Assembly: GCA_025716815.1 (NCBI GenBank)
Contig: JAIXMN010000063.1
Span: forward strand, 1 to 53,553
Reading direction: 5' to 3'
Length of the DNA: 53,553 nt
From: Dichotomocladium elegans
Taxonomy: Eukaryota; Mucoromycota; Mucoromycetes; Mucorales; Lichtheimiaceae
In this document: in pieces, positions 42,269-51,878 of the stretch
Layout of the letters: each line of letters starts with the position of its first letter
Position numbering within the stretch: the stretch's first letter is position 1
Notes under the pieces: model-generated
Told to the model about the DNA's origin: nothing
The model's input: the letters and a program-made list of their open reading frames with translations, nothing else
The model's database searches: none
Translations under genes and position numbers: made by a program

Positions 42269-42575
42269 TGTCGTGCCTATATTTTGGCGGTTACACCGTA
42301 GCCAATAGCAACAACTCAAGGGTAACAATAGAAATAGCGCGATCGCCTTTTTATGTCCTTTATTGATATCAATATAATGGGATATTTATACTATTCTAAA
42401 ATGTGTCCGCAGCATGATGGTTGAGTAGTCATAATCAAGCTAAGCGTCCGCAGCAAGGAGAATGCGCAGCAGTAAGCGACTGCGCCGGAACGTGTGACAA
42501 AGAGGTTTGATGGAATTGTCAGTCCAAAAGTTCTTGCAAACGATTCTGATTGGCCAGAGAGCCTTTGTTACGACA
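42269..42575 (-). repeat. 5' LTR of Gyp-5
   Basis: 307 bp matching 38223-38529 with very few changes. The duplication CAAA follows at 42576-42579. Confidence 0.9.
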
Positions 42576-42596
42576 CAAATACGTGTCGCTCTCCTG

Positions 42597-42917
42597 TGTC
42601 GTAGTACAGTCCAGTCGATTATTTTAATCACCGGCTACATGACCATTACCGCGGAGCGTAGCACTTTTTAGACAAAGTCCGAATGACAATGGTTGCTAAA
42701 CATGAGTCATCAGTAGCAATCTTGACAGCATTGCACTCATTTCTTACAAGTCAATACAGTATAAATAATGGGACATTTATCGTAATAAAACATCATCATA
42801 TATTGTCCGGACGACTATCTGTGTGGTTCTATCTCTCCGTGGTTATCTCTTCGTGGTTATTCTCTCAGTGGACGTCGTCTCTTCTCAGTGGTATCCAAGT
42901 TTGATAAAAAGACGACA
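42597..42917 (+). repeat. Solo LTR (Gyp-2 family), plus orientation
   Basis: 321 bp from TGTCGTAGTAC to AAAAGACGACA, flanked by CCTG at 42593-42596 and 42918-42921. TATA-like AGTATAAATAAT near 42760, AATAAAAC near 42784, and CTTCGTGGTTA-type repeats as in the Gyp-2 LTR. Confidence 0.82.
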
Positions 42918-42921
42918 CCTG

Positions 42922-43367
42922 TGTCGTCTTTGTTTTTACTTGAATACGGAAAGACGACGACCACGAAGAGTAACCACAGATAGGATAAAGTCCACAAAAG
43001 ATAATCACGAAGAGAGTATAGACCACGAAGGATAACCACGAAGAGAGTATAGACCACGAAGGATAGCCACGAAGAGAGTATAGACCACGAAGGATAACCA
43101 CGAAGAGAGTAGACCAGGGAAACGGTTCGTAATCTCTTTATTGTTAGATAAGTTTTCCCTTATTTATATTGTTTTCTAATACTAAAAATATACATAAAAT
43201 ATATCGTCCTCTGTCTGGACGATGTGTCTAAAGAAGTAATCTTCGTATGTAATGATCCATGTCAGGCGAGGTATCAAAAGAAGAAGTAGGCTGAACATTA
43301 CGTCAGGAATAGTCCCAAAACGGAAGTTGGTCAGTAGTTGGAATACCCGGCTAATATGACTACGACA
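42922..43367 (-). repeat. Solo LTR (Gyp-2 family), minus orientation
   Basis: 446 bp with TGTCGT/ACGACA ends, flanked by CCTG at 42918-42921 and 43368-43371, back to back with the previous LTR. It contains three 31-bp tandem repeats (43021-43113). Confidence 0.82.
43021..43113 (-). repeat. 31-bp tandem repeat in LTR, three copies
   Basis: Unit beginning GACCACGAAGGATAACCACG, three copies (43021, 43052, 43083), the last shortened by two bases. Single diverged units occur in the Gyp-2 LTR and in 42597-42917. Confidence 0.85.
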
Positions 43368-43369
43368 CC

Positions 43370-43641
43370 TGTCGTGCGTATATTTTGGCGGTTACACCGT
43401 AGCCAATAGCAACGACTCAAGCGTAACAATAGAGATAAAGAGTAACAGATCGATGATGTTTATTACATGGAAATACTTGGATATTTATACTGTTTTGCTA
43501 TCTAATAATAATCATGGAGAAGAGAGAGAAAAGGGAAATAGATGTGGGCTGTGCATACATTGAGAGGGATATTGTTATTCGTGCACTTCTTGGAGAGGAC
43601 TCTGAAAAGCGATAAAAATAAAAAGAGGACATTTGATTGGT
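43370..43641 (+). repeat. Truncated LTR related to Gyp-5/Gyp-6 LTRs
   Basis: Begins TGTCGTGCGTATATTTTGGCGG as in the Gyp-5 LTR, then diverges, and is cut where the Gyp-6 LTR starts. Its first two bases are part of the third CCTG copy, so the solo LTRs entered at its very edge. Confidence 0.65.
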
Positions 43642-43934
43642 TGTCGTGTAATTGGCGGATCAGACCGTAGCCAGGAACAGACAAGTAGAAGATATGATAA
43701 GATGCCCTTTATTGTTTGTAACGGAGGGGAGTATTTATATGTTTTTCTAGCTGTTATGGTGATGCCAAATATAAGGCAATGGTTACATGGCATGTTGAGG
43801 GATGACTACGTGTTCAATGGAGAGGAGACTACGTGTTGGCGGCGACGTGGGTTAACGAGAGGCGACTACGTGTTCGAACGGCAACAATGGTGTGGTTACT
43901 AAAAAGGGAAATCCCGCCGAGTCTGACTACGACA
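43642..43934 (-). repeat. 3' LTR of Gyp-6
   Basis: 293 bp after a polypurine tract (GGGAGGGGGTAC on the minus strand). On the coding strand it runs TGTCGTAGTC...TACACGACA; TATA-like CATATAAATAC near 43735. Confidence 0.88.
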
Positions 43935-44044
43935 GTACCCCCTCCCAGATTGTTGATCGTCCTCGAGCAACACATTCAGTAGGCCAGCGGCTTGCATATG
44001 GCGACGTTCGGCAGCACGGGCAGCAGTGGGGTTGTACCAGGGAT

Positions 44045-45034
44045 CTATGGAGGACTGGAATTGACATGGATGGGGCGTAACCGATCAGTGTGAACCCAAG
44101 ATGGGTAGACTTGGCCATGGAGATCCTGGAGGTGATAAATGTCGGAATCAGGTTTCGTGGCAATAACCTTATACGGGCCTTTCCAGTTAAACTCAAGGCT
44201 CAACTTGTTTTCATGCCGCATCAAGACGTGATCACCAACGGAAAAAGTTTGCGGCTTTAAGTTGGCGTCCCACCGAGCCTTATCCTTGGCAGCATTGTCT
44301 TGGAGTCGACGTTTGGCGAGTAAGCGCGCTTCGCGCAATCGACGAACCTCAGGCACGCGACCAGACACAGCAGGTACTTCTTCGGTGTCACCGGCAGCGG
44401 ACACAACAAAGGGACGTAAATGGTCGCCAGGTAAGCGAGGCTCGACACCGTACACCAAGAAATATGGACTAAATCCAGTAGTACGATGTTTGCGGACGCG
44501 ACAAGCAAAAACTGCAGGCTCCACAAACTGGTCCCAGTGGTGAATACGACCTTGAGTATACTTGCGTAACATTTGTTTCAGAATGCCGTTGGTCCGCTCC
44601 ACCTTGGCATTGGTTCTCGGGTGGAAAGCACTTGTAAAAATGTGATTGACCTTGATACGACCGAGGTAGTTGGCCAACACCTTGGACATAAAATTAGCAC
44701 CGCGGTCTGTACAGATTTCTTCGGGGCAGCCGAAAGGTAAAACGATCTCCTCATAAATAAAGTCGGCGATGGCCTCACCAGTGGCATCAGATACGGCACG
44801 AGCAATGGTCCAGTTTGTGGCGTAGTCGACAGCAACAAGCAACCAGCGATTACCTTTGGCTGTAGTTGGCAGTTCGCCCACAAAGTCTAAATGCCATCGA
44901 GAGAAGACAGGCGGCACCTCCAAAGGTTTCATAGGTGCATGATGGACATGGCGATCAGTCTTGGCAGCGATTGGCACTGCTGGCACGAGGCCAACCAGTC
45001 TTGGATATCTCTTCGCATATCTGGCCACCACCAA
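44045..45034 (-). pseudogene. Gyp-6 pol: integrase core and C-terminus
   Basis: DDE residues in WHLDFVGEL, CTDRGANFMSK and NAKVERTNG; GPY/F module (FNWKGPYKVIATK) and WVHTDRLRPIHV. It ends at a TAG near 44045. The usual tail (WYNPTAARAAERRH ... EDDQ) follows in another frame, so a shift near 44050 precedes the LTR. The zinc-finger half lies in a different frame (shift near 44985). Confidence 0.86.
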
Positions 45035-46167
45035 CGCTTGTGCATCAGGTCATACACCGTGGTTTTTCCCGCGTGGCCGAACGACTTGTGGAATTGCTCG
45101 ACCAAGTCTGCGCGACGAGCAAACAATACGTAGCGCACTTCTTGAATATCGTCACCGATCCGAAGTTTACGATAGACCTGATCATTGCGCACTGCAAACT
45201 TGTCCTTATGTTTTTCGAGCAGATCCTTGTACATGGGTGGCCACTTGTTGTCGGCGAGGGCATAAAACTTTGGCCAGTCAGATTCTTGCACTGCCTTGAC
45301 TGCATAGAGGAACTCTGGTTCCAAACTTGTTTCCTTGGTGACGCACTCAGGGCCATCCCGTCTGGACAGCAGATCGGGTATGTGGTTGTCCTTACCGGGT
45401 TTGTATTGGATATCTGGGTCGTACAGTTCCAGCTCGGCAATCCATCTGGTCAGGCGAGGCGTTGGCTTGGTTTGGGTCCGGAAATACTTCAGCGGATGGT
45501 GATCGGTGAACACTGTGTAACGTCGGCCTTCGACGAAGCAACGCCAGGTCCGCAGGGCATGAAGGATGGCCAGCAACTCCCTTTCTTGGACAGGATAGTT
45601 CCGCTCGGCAGCAGAAAGCTTCTTAGACTCAAAGGCTAACGGGTGCATTGCACCATCGGGTCCGCGTTGTAGTAGCACAGCGCCCACACCAAAGTCAGAA
45701 GCATCCGTCTCGATCACATACGGGGCCGCTGGGTTTGGTGGCAACAAAATGGGTGCGTCACTCATGCGGGTCTTGATTTCCTCAAACGCGCGCTGGCAGT
45801 CCGGAGTCCATTTGATTGACCTTTTCTTTGCTCCCGTACCCTTTGTCAAGTCTGTCAGAGGCGACGCAATGGCAGCGAAATCGCGAATGAAGCGTCGATA
45901 GTGCGAACCGAGACCAACAAACTGACGAACTTCCTGTACATTCGTGGGGACCGGCCAGTCCTTGATTGCTTGCACTTTTTTCTGCGACGGACGGATACCA
46001 TGCGCCGACACCTGATAGCCGACAAACTCCAGCTCGGTCTTGTTGAATTCGCATTTCTTCAAGTTGGCTATCAGCTTTGCTTGGCGAAGCCGTTCCAATA
46101 TCTGATGAACATGACGATAATGCTCTTCTTCGGTCTTGCTGTATATCAGGATATCGTCCAAATACAC
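44929..46167 (-). pseudogene. Gyp-6 pol: RT C-terminus, RNase H, integrase zinc finger
   Basis: Starts at the RT catalytic YLDD ([12 protein letters not shown]). RT thumb and connection (IRPSQKKVQAIKDWPVP) lead to RNase H (IETDASDFGVGAVLLQ) and the integrase HHCC (HAGKTTVYDLMHKRWWW, CQQCQ). It leaves frame near 44985 before the first integrase Asp. Confidence 0.87.
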
Positions 46168-46958
46168 GAGAGCGAACTCATCCAGACAATCTCCAAGAAC
46201 CAGTTCATCAGTTTTTGGAACGTAGGCGGCGCATTAGTCAGACCAAAGGGCAACACCAAAAATTCATATTGACCATAACGTGTATTAAAAGCCGTCTTGG
46301 GTACATCGGCATCCTTGATTTTTACCTGGTGATACCCACTCTTGAGGTCGATACTTGAAAAGTAGCGGGCTCCCCCAAGTCGCTCGAGGCACTCGTCGAT
46401 TCTTGGCAAAGGGTGTGAGTTACGGCGCGTGACTCGATTTACTGCGCGATAGTCGATGCATAAACGCATGCTTCCATCCTTCTTGCGCACAAACAGCACT
46501 GGTGCACCCCATGGCGACGCACTTGGTCGAATCAGACGCAGATCCAATAGTTCCTTTAATTGACGCCGCAGCTCGTCCAGTTCCAAAGGACTCATCTTGT
46601 ATGGAGGTCGAGAGATTGGCGGTGAGTCACCAGTGTCAATGACATGCTCCACATTGCGATCTGGTGGTAGTCCTGGTAACTGGTCTTGAAACACGTCGTT
46701 GAACTCGGACACCAGCATCGCGAACTTGCTTTCTCCCGTGGTCCTAGCCGTTGTGTCATCCGACCGGACAAAGCACAGAAACACATCGTCAATTCCTTTT
46801 CCACGCTCCAGACGTTGGACCTGACGATGAGATATGAGGTAAGCAAGGTCAGGAATATTGCGCTTGTGCTTCGGACGTAGGACGTATTCATGCGCCCCTT
46901 GTGAATGCGCCAGGTATCTAGTTCCCAGTCGGGCATCGGCTGGATGGTCTTGAGCCAA
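46146..46958 (-). pseudogene. Gyp-6 pol: RT fingers and palm
   Basis: [29 protein letters not shown] and [16 protein letters not shown] are present; the frame is lost near 46195, just ahead of YLDD. Upstream, two further shifts (near 47000 and 46895) separate it from the protease; the short correct-frame piece [13 protein letters not shown] lies at about 46895-46936. Confidence 0.86.
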
Positions 46959-46971
46959 TCACGCCCGAGGA

Positions 46972-47429
46972 TTACGTCGAACTTGGTGTCGAGGACGTCG
47001 CCGTGGTCTGATGGCGAAAGCCTTGCGCATCCAGGGAGAGCGTCGCTTGCTTATCGATCGACATGACGTGGCCACCAGCAGTTTCGACATCGCGACCAGG
47101 TACAGCACGGACAGGCAGTCCATTTGCTACTCGCGGAGCGACGTACGAGCCAGTAGCACCAGAATCGATCAACACATCAACAGCACGACCATTGCATAAC
47201 ATCGAATACAGGGGCAAATCGGTTTGTTTAATTGAGAGCAATGAATCAAGATACTGTTTATCCTCCTCTATGGTTTTGTGTAAGTCCAATGAATCTTGAT
47301 CTAGTTCGTCGGACAAATCGATCAGTGGGCCTTCGCGATCGACCACAGGTGGGGCCTCCTTGACAACGTTGAGGGATGGGTTTACTGAATGGCGCGGCGG
47401 AACTCCCTCTAATCCCGTCGCGCTGGGCC
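46972..47429 (-). pseudogene. Gyp-6 pol start: linker and protease
   Basis: Open in the -1 frame from the slippery site. NPSLNVV matches YPSLNVV of Gyp-2, then LIDSGATGSYVAP is the protease active site. Breaks at a frameshift near 47000 in the LDTKFD region. Confidence 0.83.
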
Positions 47430-47436
47430 TTTTCCC
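47392..47436 (-). promoter_or_regulatory. Predicted -1 frameshift signal, Gyp-6 gag/pol
   Basis: G GGA AAA (47436-47430) in the gag frame, 6-nt spacer, then GCGCG-A-CGG pairing with CCG-C-CGCGC (47423-47415 with 47400-47392; one mismatch) around a 14-nt loop holding the gag stop. The -1 frame is open into protease. Confidence 0.7.
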
Positions 47437-48491
47437 TGGTATTGGCGGCCTTGACCATGAGCTTGATTAAAACGGCGACGAGACGAACAGTTGCGCGCGA
47501 TGTGCCCTAAGCCGCCACAGTTGTAGCAATCCTTGTCGTCGTCATTGCTGTTGTGGGAGCTGCGTTGGCGCCGGTTGATATTTCCGCGACCGGGTGCGCG
47601 CCATTGGCTTGATCCTCTTGGGCGGATAGCATCCAAGTCCATTGGCGCCACACCAGAGGAGCGGAGATATTCGGGGACGGGGTTAGTCATATGTGCCTGG
47701 TGCGCCGGTGCGATTGGTTGTGAGTTTTGGAAAAAGCCTTGGGACATTTGTTGCGCGCTTTCAAATGCTAGCGCCAGCCTTATGGCATCCGCAGATGTAG
47801 CGGGGAACTGGGTAGCAACGTGGAGTCTGACGTGTGGTTGCAGATTGCGGACGAAACGATCCAGTGCCTCGTCGTCGGTCATGTTTTGCAGCGAAGCACA
47901 GACGGACTGGAATTGTGCTACGTAGGTCGCCACCGTACCCGATTGTTGTAAAGCTGCGAGTCTATCCCTTGCTAATTGCGGTGCATTTGGGGGACTATAC
48001 GCCGTCAGAATTCGTTTCTTGAAATCGCTCCACTCTGTGATGTCCCCCGTACGTTCTTGTTGTCGAAACCACACCTCCGCTTCTCCTCGCAGCAACGTAG
48101 CAGCATAATCGACCCACTGGTACTCCTCGAGTTTTGCCATCTCGAGATAACGTTCCACTGATCGCACCCAACTTTGCGCGGCATCTAACGAGCGGTCGCC
48201 ATTGTACGTGTCTGGTTCACGTATGCGGGCGCGAAAACTGGGGGTCTTAGTGTCCGGTTTGTCCAAAAGCTTTTGCAACAATTGGACCAAAAGTATATTC
48301 GGGTCCTGTAGCCGTTCTGGTTCTTGGTTTCCTTGTCCGGGCAAATGTGTGGCCATTGTCCTTGTTTGTTCCTCGAAGGTAAGTTCGTGTGTTGTCGTGG
48401 TTTCGTCGTCCGAGTCCAAAAGGTGGTCTTGAATCTTGCGATATGTTCGAAAATTGGCAGTATCAGGCTGTTTTGATTGTCGGTTATTCAT
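47409..48491 (-). CDS. Gyp-6 gag, complete
   Basis: 360 residues from ATG 48491 (MNNRQSKQPDTA). Capsid core WVRSVERYLEMAKLEEYQWVDYAATLLRGEAEVWFRQQE, about residues 105-210, given here as its extent from 48180 to 47860. Zinc knuckle CYNCGGLGHIARNC near residue 332 and a basic tail. The frame is intact although pol is not. Overlaps pol through the slippery site near its 3' end. This full gag shows what Gyp-2 lost at its N-terminus and Gyp-5 lost entirely. Confidence 0.88.
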   Translation of the reverse strand: MNNRQSKQPDTANFRTYRKIQDHLLDSDDETTTTHELTFEEQTRTMATHLPGQGNQEPERLQDPNILLVQLLQKLLDKPDTKTPSFRARIREPDTYNGDRSLDAAQSWVRSVERYLEMAKLEEYQWVDYAATLLRGEAEVWFRQQERTGDITEWSDFKKRILTAYSPPNAPQLARDRLAALQQSGTVATYVAQFQSVCASLQNMTDDEALDRFVRNLQPHVRLHVATQFPATSADAIRLALAFESAQQMSQGFFQNSQPIAPAHQAHMTNPVPEYLRSSGVAPMDLDAIRPRGSSQWRAPGRGNINRRQRSSHNSNDDDKDCYNCGGLGHIARNCSSRRRFNQAHGQGRQYQGKGPARRD

Positions 48492-48498
48492 CAAGATA

Positions 48499-48510
48499 CA
48501 TCAGCTACCA
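48499..48510 (-). promoter_or_regulatory. Gyp-6 primer-binding site
   Basis: TGGTAGCTGATG two bases after the 5' LTR, identical to the Gyp-5 site; fits initiator tRNA-Met over nine bases. Confidence 0.6.
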
Positions 48511-48512
48511 GT

Positions 48513-48806
48513 TGTCGTGTAATTGGCGGATCAGACCGTAGCCAGGAACAGACAAGTAGAAGATATGATAAGATGCCCTTTTATTGTTTGTAACGGAGGG
48601 GAGTATTTATATGTTTTTCTAGCTGTTGTGGTGATGCCAAATATAAGGCAATGGTTACGTGGCATGTTGAGGGATGACTACGTGTTCAATGGAGAGGAGA
48701 CTACGTGTTGGCGGCGACGTGGGTTAACGAGAGGCGACTACGTGTTCGAACGGCAACAATGGTGTGGTTACTAAAAAGGGAAATCCCGCCGAGTCCGACT
48801 ACGACA
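48513..48806 (-). repeat. 5' LTR of Gyp-6
   Basis: 294 bp, matching 43642-43934 except for three transitions and one extra T in a homopolymer. Confidence 0.88.
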
Positions 48807-48827
48807 AAAGTCGACATACAAAAATCT

Positions 48828-48900
48828 CGAGGCTACCAGGGGTCGAACCTGGAATCTCCTGATTCGTAGTCAGGCGCCTTATCCATTTGGCCATAGCCCC
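48828..48900 (-). tRNA. tRNA-Arg (ACG)
   Basis: 73 nt on the minus strand: acceptor GGGGCTA/TAGCCTC with discriminator G, A box TGGCCAAATGG, anticodon loop CTACGAA giving ACG (inosine-modified, reads CGN), B box GGTTCGACCCC. A T5 terminator follows at 48824-48820. No intron. Gyp-6 begins 21 bp beyond the 3' end. Confidence 0.94.
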
Positions 48901-49622
48901 TCAACTCCATTGACACGTCCGGTCGGAATATGTACAGGCCTCACCTACCATCTTTGGGTGAAAGGTCAAAGTCTAGCCCTTTTCTCGGTCTCCCTCCCTA
49001 TGCCACACGTGACCCTCACGATTCTATCTCCCCCATCACATGACCAGAACTCGTCCTTCCATATCACGTGATCTTTTATCTTCTCTTCAAGTTGCGTCAT
49101 TCATTGCTGTTATCATCACCTTTATCTTTCATACGTTATCGTCACATGCCACCCCCCCTTCTATCTGAAAATCTTATGCCTATTGCTGTTATCATTGTCC
49201 CCGCTGTTATCATTGTCCCTGCTGTTATCTACATCCCTATCATTCCGAGTTATCACCGTTCCAGTCTATCTTCACATGCCATCAACCTTATGTGCAATTT
49301 TTATCATTCGTCAATCATTTTAAGGAGTCGAAATATAAAAGACCTCCGAGGGGAAATCAATAAAAAAGAGAACCCTCTCGTCTATTTCTATTTTGGGGCT
49401 AATTCTGAAGGTGCACTGAATCCACTTGACTGGTGAGGCTTGGAGCCATTTGTTATTATTGTCTCGTTGCATTCATTGTACTTCCCTGTAGTTTAGCATC
49501 ATATTACATTGACGATCTATCTCCTTGTATTTTTATCATCGATCTACGTATACATCCCTCCCCACTACTATTGTTTTCGTTCATCTTTCTGTTGGCTTCA
49601 GGTACCGCACGTGTCACCATTT
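48901..49622. other. Intergenic, no gene; possible LTR trace
   Basis: Contains several CACGTGA/CACATGA motifs (49010-49080) and pyrimidine-rich repeats (GCTGTTATCATTGTCC). Near 49334 an ATATAAAAG box is followed by AATAAAAAAG at 49359 and TGGTGAGGCTTGG at 49432, a layout that could be a decayed LTR plus primer site. Short ORFs here have no recognisable domain. Confidence 0.35.
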
Positions 49623-50018
49623 TGTCAGGTCCTGGGCTTTTAGTTCCTGGTTGTCTTGTACAATTCCGTCTAAAAATGGTAATGTCCCGGAGTACTCAAA
49701 CCAGCCTTGATATCGACTTTGCAGACTTCTTCTTGCTTGACCAAGTGATACCCTTTATTGATTCTATATGACATATATTTATATATTTCACTATGGAATG
49801 TGCTGGAAGCAGTGTTTCATGGAAAGTACTTCTGATAGAACTGCTATGGATACCAATTGGTGTATGAGGTGGTTGTTCTACAGCCGACATCTAGAATATT
49901 CGCGCAGTATCCAAGGTTTCGGTTTCGGATCGAAGGTTTTCCCGTCGGCCTGGATTTCTGGGCTTGAACCTTCGTTTATTCTGTGACGGCCTAATGCCTT
50001 GGTTGGGCACATCCATGA
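49623..50018 (-). repeat. 3' LTR of Gyp-7
   Basis: 396 bp, TGTCATGGATG...CCTGACA on the coding strand. TATATAAATATA near 49780 and AATAAAGG near 49755. A family not otherwise seen here. Confidence 0.75.
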
Positions 50019-50631
50019 CATTACTCCCCTCCAAAATACTTGTTCGTCCTCGAACAATGTCAACATCGGACTGGGTAGGAACAGCCACTGAGGGCAGCAA
50101 TTGGTTGGGTGAGGGAGTGGGGTCCACAAGCTTGTCGACTTCGTCAGGGGTAGGTGGCAAACGCATTTGGGAACGCCATTCAGCACGTGTCAAGGTGGGG
50201 TCAAACCAAGGTGTAGCAGGCTCCATGTCAAAGTTGACTTTCGCCAGATGGTTGGCATAGACCCATGAAGCAAGGGGCACACCTTGTAGCATTTCGAGCC
50301 AATATGTACCATAATCGGGATTCTTCGCAATGACAACGTAAGGTCCTTTGTACTGCGGTTTGAGTCCAAAACGTCCTTCATGGGTTAGCTTAACAAATTC
50401 GCCAATATCGAAGTCAACAATGTTCAAGGCCTGGTCCCAGTGATCCTTGTCTTTCTGGCTAATGGCTTGCATGTGAGCAGTAGCAGCAGCACGGACTTGA
50501 TTCAGCTTTTCCAGTTCTTGGGTGGTCAGTTCTGCCATAACGCGTGGGTCCTTAAGCACGTCGTCAGATATGTAAGGGCGAAGGGGGTCACCGGGCAGAA
50601 CAGGTTCGCAGCCATAAGTCATGTACAGGTC
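49891..50631 (-). pseudogene. Gyp-7 integrase C-terminal fragment
   Basis: MTYGCEPVLPGDPLRPYI corresponds to the VYGVEPRLPGD motif after the integrase Glu. QYKGPYVVIAKNP is the GPY/F module and WVYANHLAKV replaces WVHTDRLRPI. No chromodomain follows; the ORF runs on into the LTR. The catalytic core is missing. Confidence 0.82.
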
Positions 50632-51690
50632 TTTTCAGAAGAAGTTTCCCATCTCACACGCAAGGTGGTTGGTCTGGATCGGATGGTGGTTTTTTGGGGA
50701 TGGGTCAGTGGGAGGCGGAGTGAGCCAAGGTGGGGGGGAAGGTTCTGTCATGTGGTGGGCAAAATTTTTTGGGTGGTGGGTGAAGGCAGGGGCCTGGAGA
50801 AAAATGGCAGGCAAAAAGATTTTTCTCGTTTGACTCGGTGGTGGTCAAACGCAACTTTGACGGTTGGTCGCCTCAGCAATGGTGGTTGCCGGAAAAATTT
50901 TCGTGGAGGATAAAGGGAGGCAAAGTGGCGATTTAAGAGTCAGACGCTCGTTGATCTTTTTCTTGTACTCAGTGCTTGGAGAAGCTCCGTTGTGCAGCAC
51001 ATCCGCAATAGTCGTTGGTGGGGCTGAGGTAGTGGCGGTTTAGGAAGGGAAGTGGTTTAATGCGACTGTATGACGGACCGTGGTGTATCTCCGCGGCCAC
51101 GAACACAGCAGATGCCCCTTCTTCCCCGAAGGGCTTTAAGGTCAGAAAGTATAAAGGTAAAGCCAGACGAAACGCGCACTTTTTTTTGTTACAAAGGTCC
51201 GTTTGTTTGAGTGTGACAAAAGGAACCATAAAAGAAAAGCAGCCAGACATTTTTTTATGGGATAGTGGCGAGGAGGACACTCCAACCGATTTTTATTCAA
51301 GAAAAAAGAGAAAGCGAGAAGGCAAAGAAATGGCTCATCTGCAGAGAGCATCAGGAGGAAGAAGCAATTGTTCTTGAAAGAGGACTGGGAAAGAAGCGGC
51401 TCATCAAAAGACAATGGGAAAAATTCCAGGCCGTACAAGAGGGGCCTGCATTTCTTTTCTGTTCGACCATTGTTCCTAAAAACCGCAACACCGAATTCAA
51501 GCGCCCGCAATGCCACTGTTCTTCAAGCCGACAGCAGCATCAAATTTGTACTGCGAAACTCGGGATTGGCTCAAGCATTAGCGCAAATCGTTGAGTGAGA
51601 ACAACTTTCTGCAATTGTGTAATGTTTTGGGAGCTGGATTGAGACAGGACAAGAAGGGTGTTAGGTGCTTTCCAACAAGACAAGACAAGA
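50632..51690. other. Unassigned region; possible transposon end at left
   Basis: The left tip CAGGTCTTTTCAGAAGAAG after TA resembles the MITE ends, but no matching inverted end was found to the right. Overlapping ORFs on both strands at 51060-51600 code Lys/Glu-rich peptides with no recognisable domain. Near 51658 GGGTGTTAGGTGCTTTCC resembles part of the Gyp-4 LTR. Confidence 0.35.
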
Positions 51691-51878
51691 CAGGATGTCG
51701 CATAGGTGATTGCAAGAGCACCAATGAAGTGAATATCCATGGCAATGATGTAAAGAACTGGAACAACCGCAATACAGAAACACGACTCAGCCAAGGGAAA
51801 CACGATCATACATAGCCACTAGATCCATATCCACAGTCTTTTCTCCTCTATTTTTTCCCACTGGGTTTTTTGAGGTTT
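51691..51878 (+). repeat. Relic of Gyp-1-type 3' untranslated region
   Basis: Shares TGTCGCATAGGTGATT and the CCACAGTC...CCCACTGGGTTTTTTGAGG block with 19857-19989. Gyp-8's LTR begins directly at its end, so Gyp-8 inserted into it. Confidence 0.5.

Larger units (their letters stand above)
38223..42575 (-). mobile_element. Gyp-5: Ty3/Gypsy element lacking the gag capsid
   Basis: Two 307-bp LTRs and a 4-bp duplication CAAA (38219-38222 and 42576-42579; five if the terminal A is counted). After the primer site the coding region begins almost at once with gag zinc knuckles; the capsid part is missing. Pol has two frameshifts and one stop. LTRs are nearly identical (for example T/C near 38313 versus 42356 and G/A near 38399 versus 42443), so the insertion is fairly young. 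Confidence 0.88.
43642..48806 (-). mobile_element. Gyp-6: Ty3/Gypsy element without chromodomain
   Basis: Full-length on the minus strand: LTRs of 293 and 294 bp differing by three transitions and one indel (about 1%), primer site, complete gag, frameshift signal, and pol with at least five frame losses. No matching target duplication (TTGGT versus AAAGT), so one flank was probably rearranged. The 5' end lies 21 bp from the 3' end of tRNA-Arg. Confidence 0.88.
49623..50631 (-). mobile_element. Gyp-7: Gypsy remnant, integrase C-terminus plus 3' LTR
   Basis: Minus strand: integrase tail, polypurine tract GGAGGGGAGTAA, LTR. It is cut at 50631, where a TA is followed by a CAGGTCTTTTCAGAAGAAG end reminiscent of the MITE family. 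Confidence 0.8.

Noticed and set aside
43021..43113. CRISPR-like array
   Set aside because: Units are directly adjacent with no spacers and lie inside an LTR of a eukaryotic retrotransposon.
49068..49771. Host genes in the ORFs at 49068-49436 and 49433-49771
   Set aside because: Hydrophobic or low-complexity translations without domains; the second overlaps the Gyp-7 LTR.
51060..51600. Host gene in overlapping ORFs on both strands
   Set aside because: No recognisable domain, start context or splice pattern; the frames compete with each other and none is convincing.
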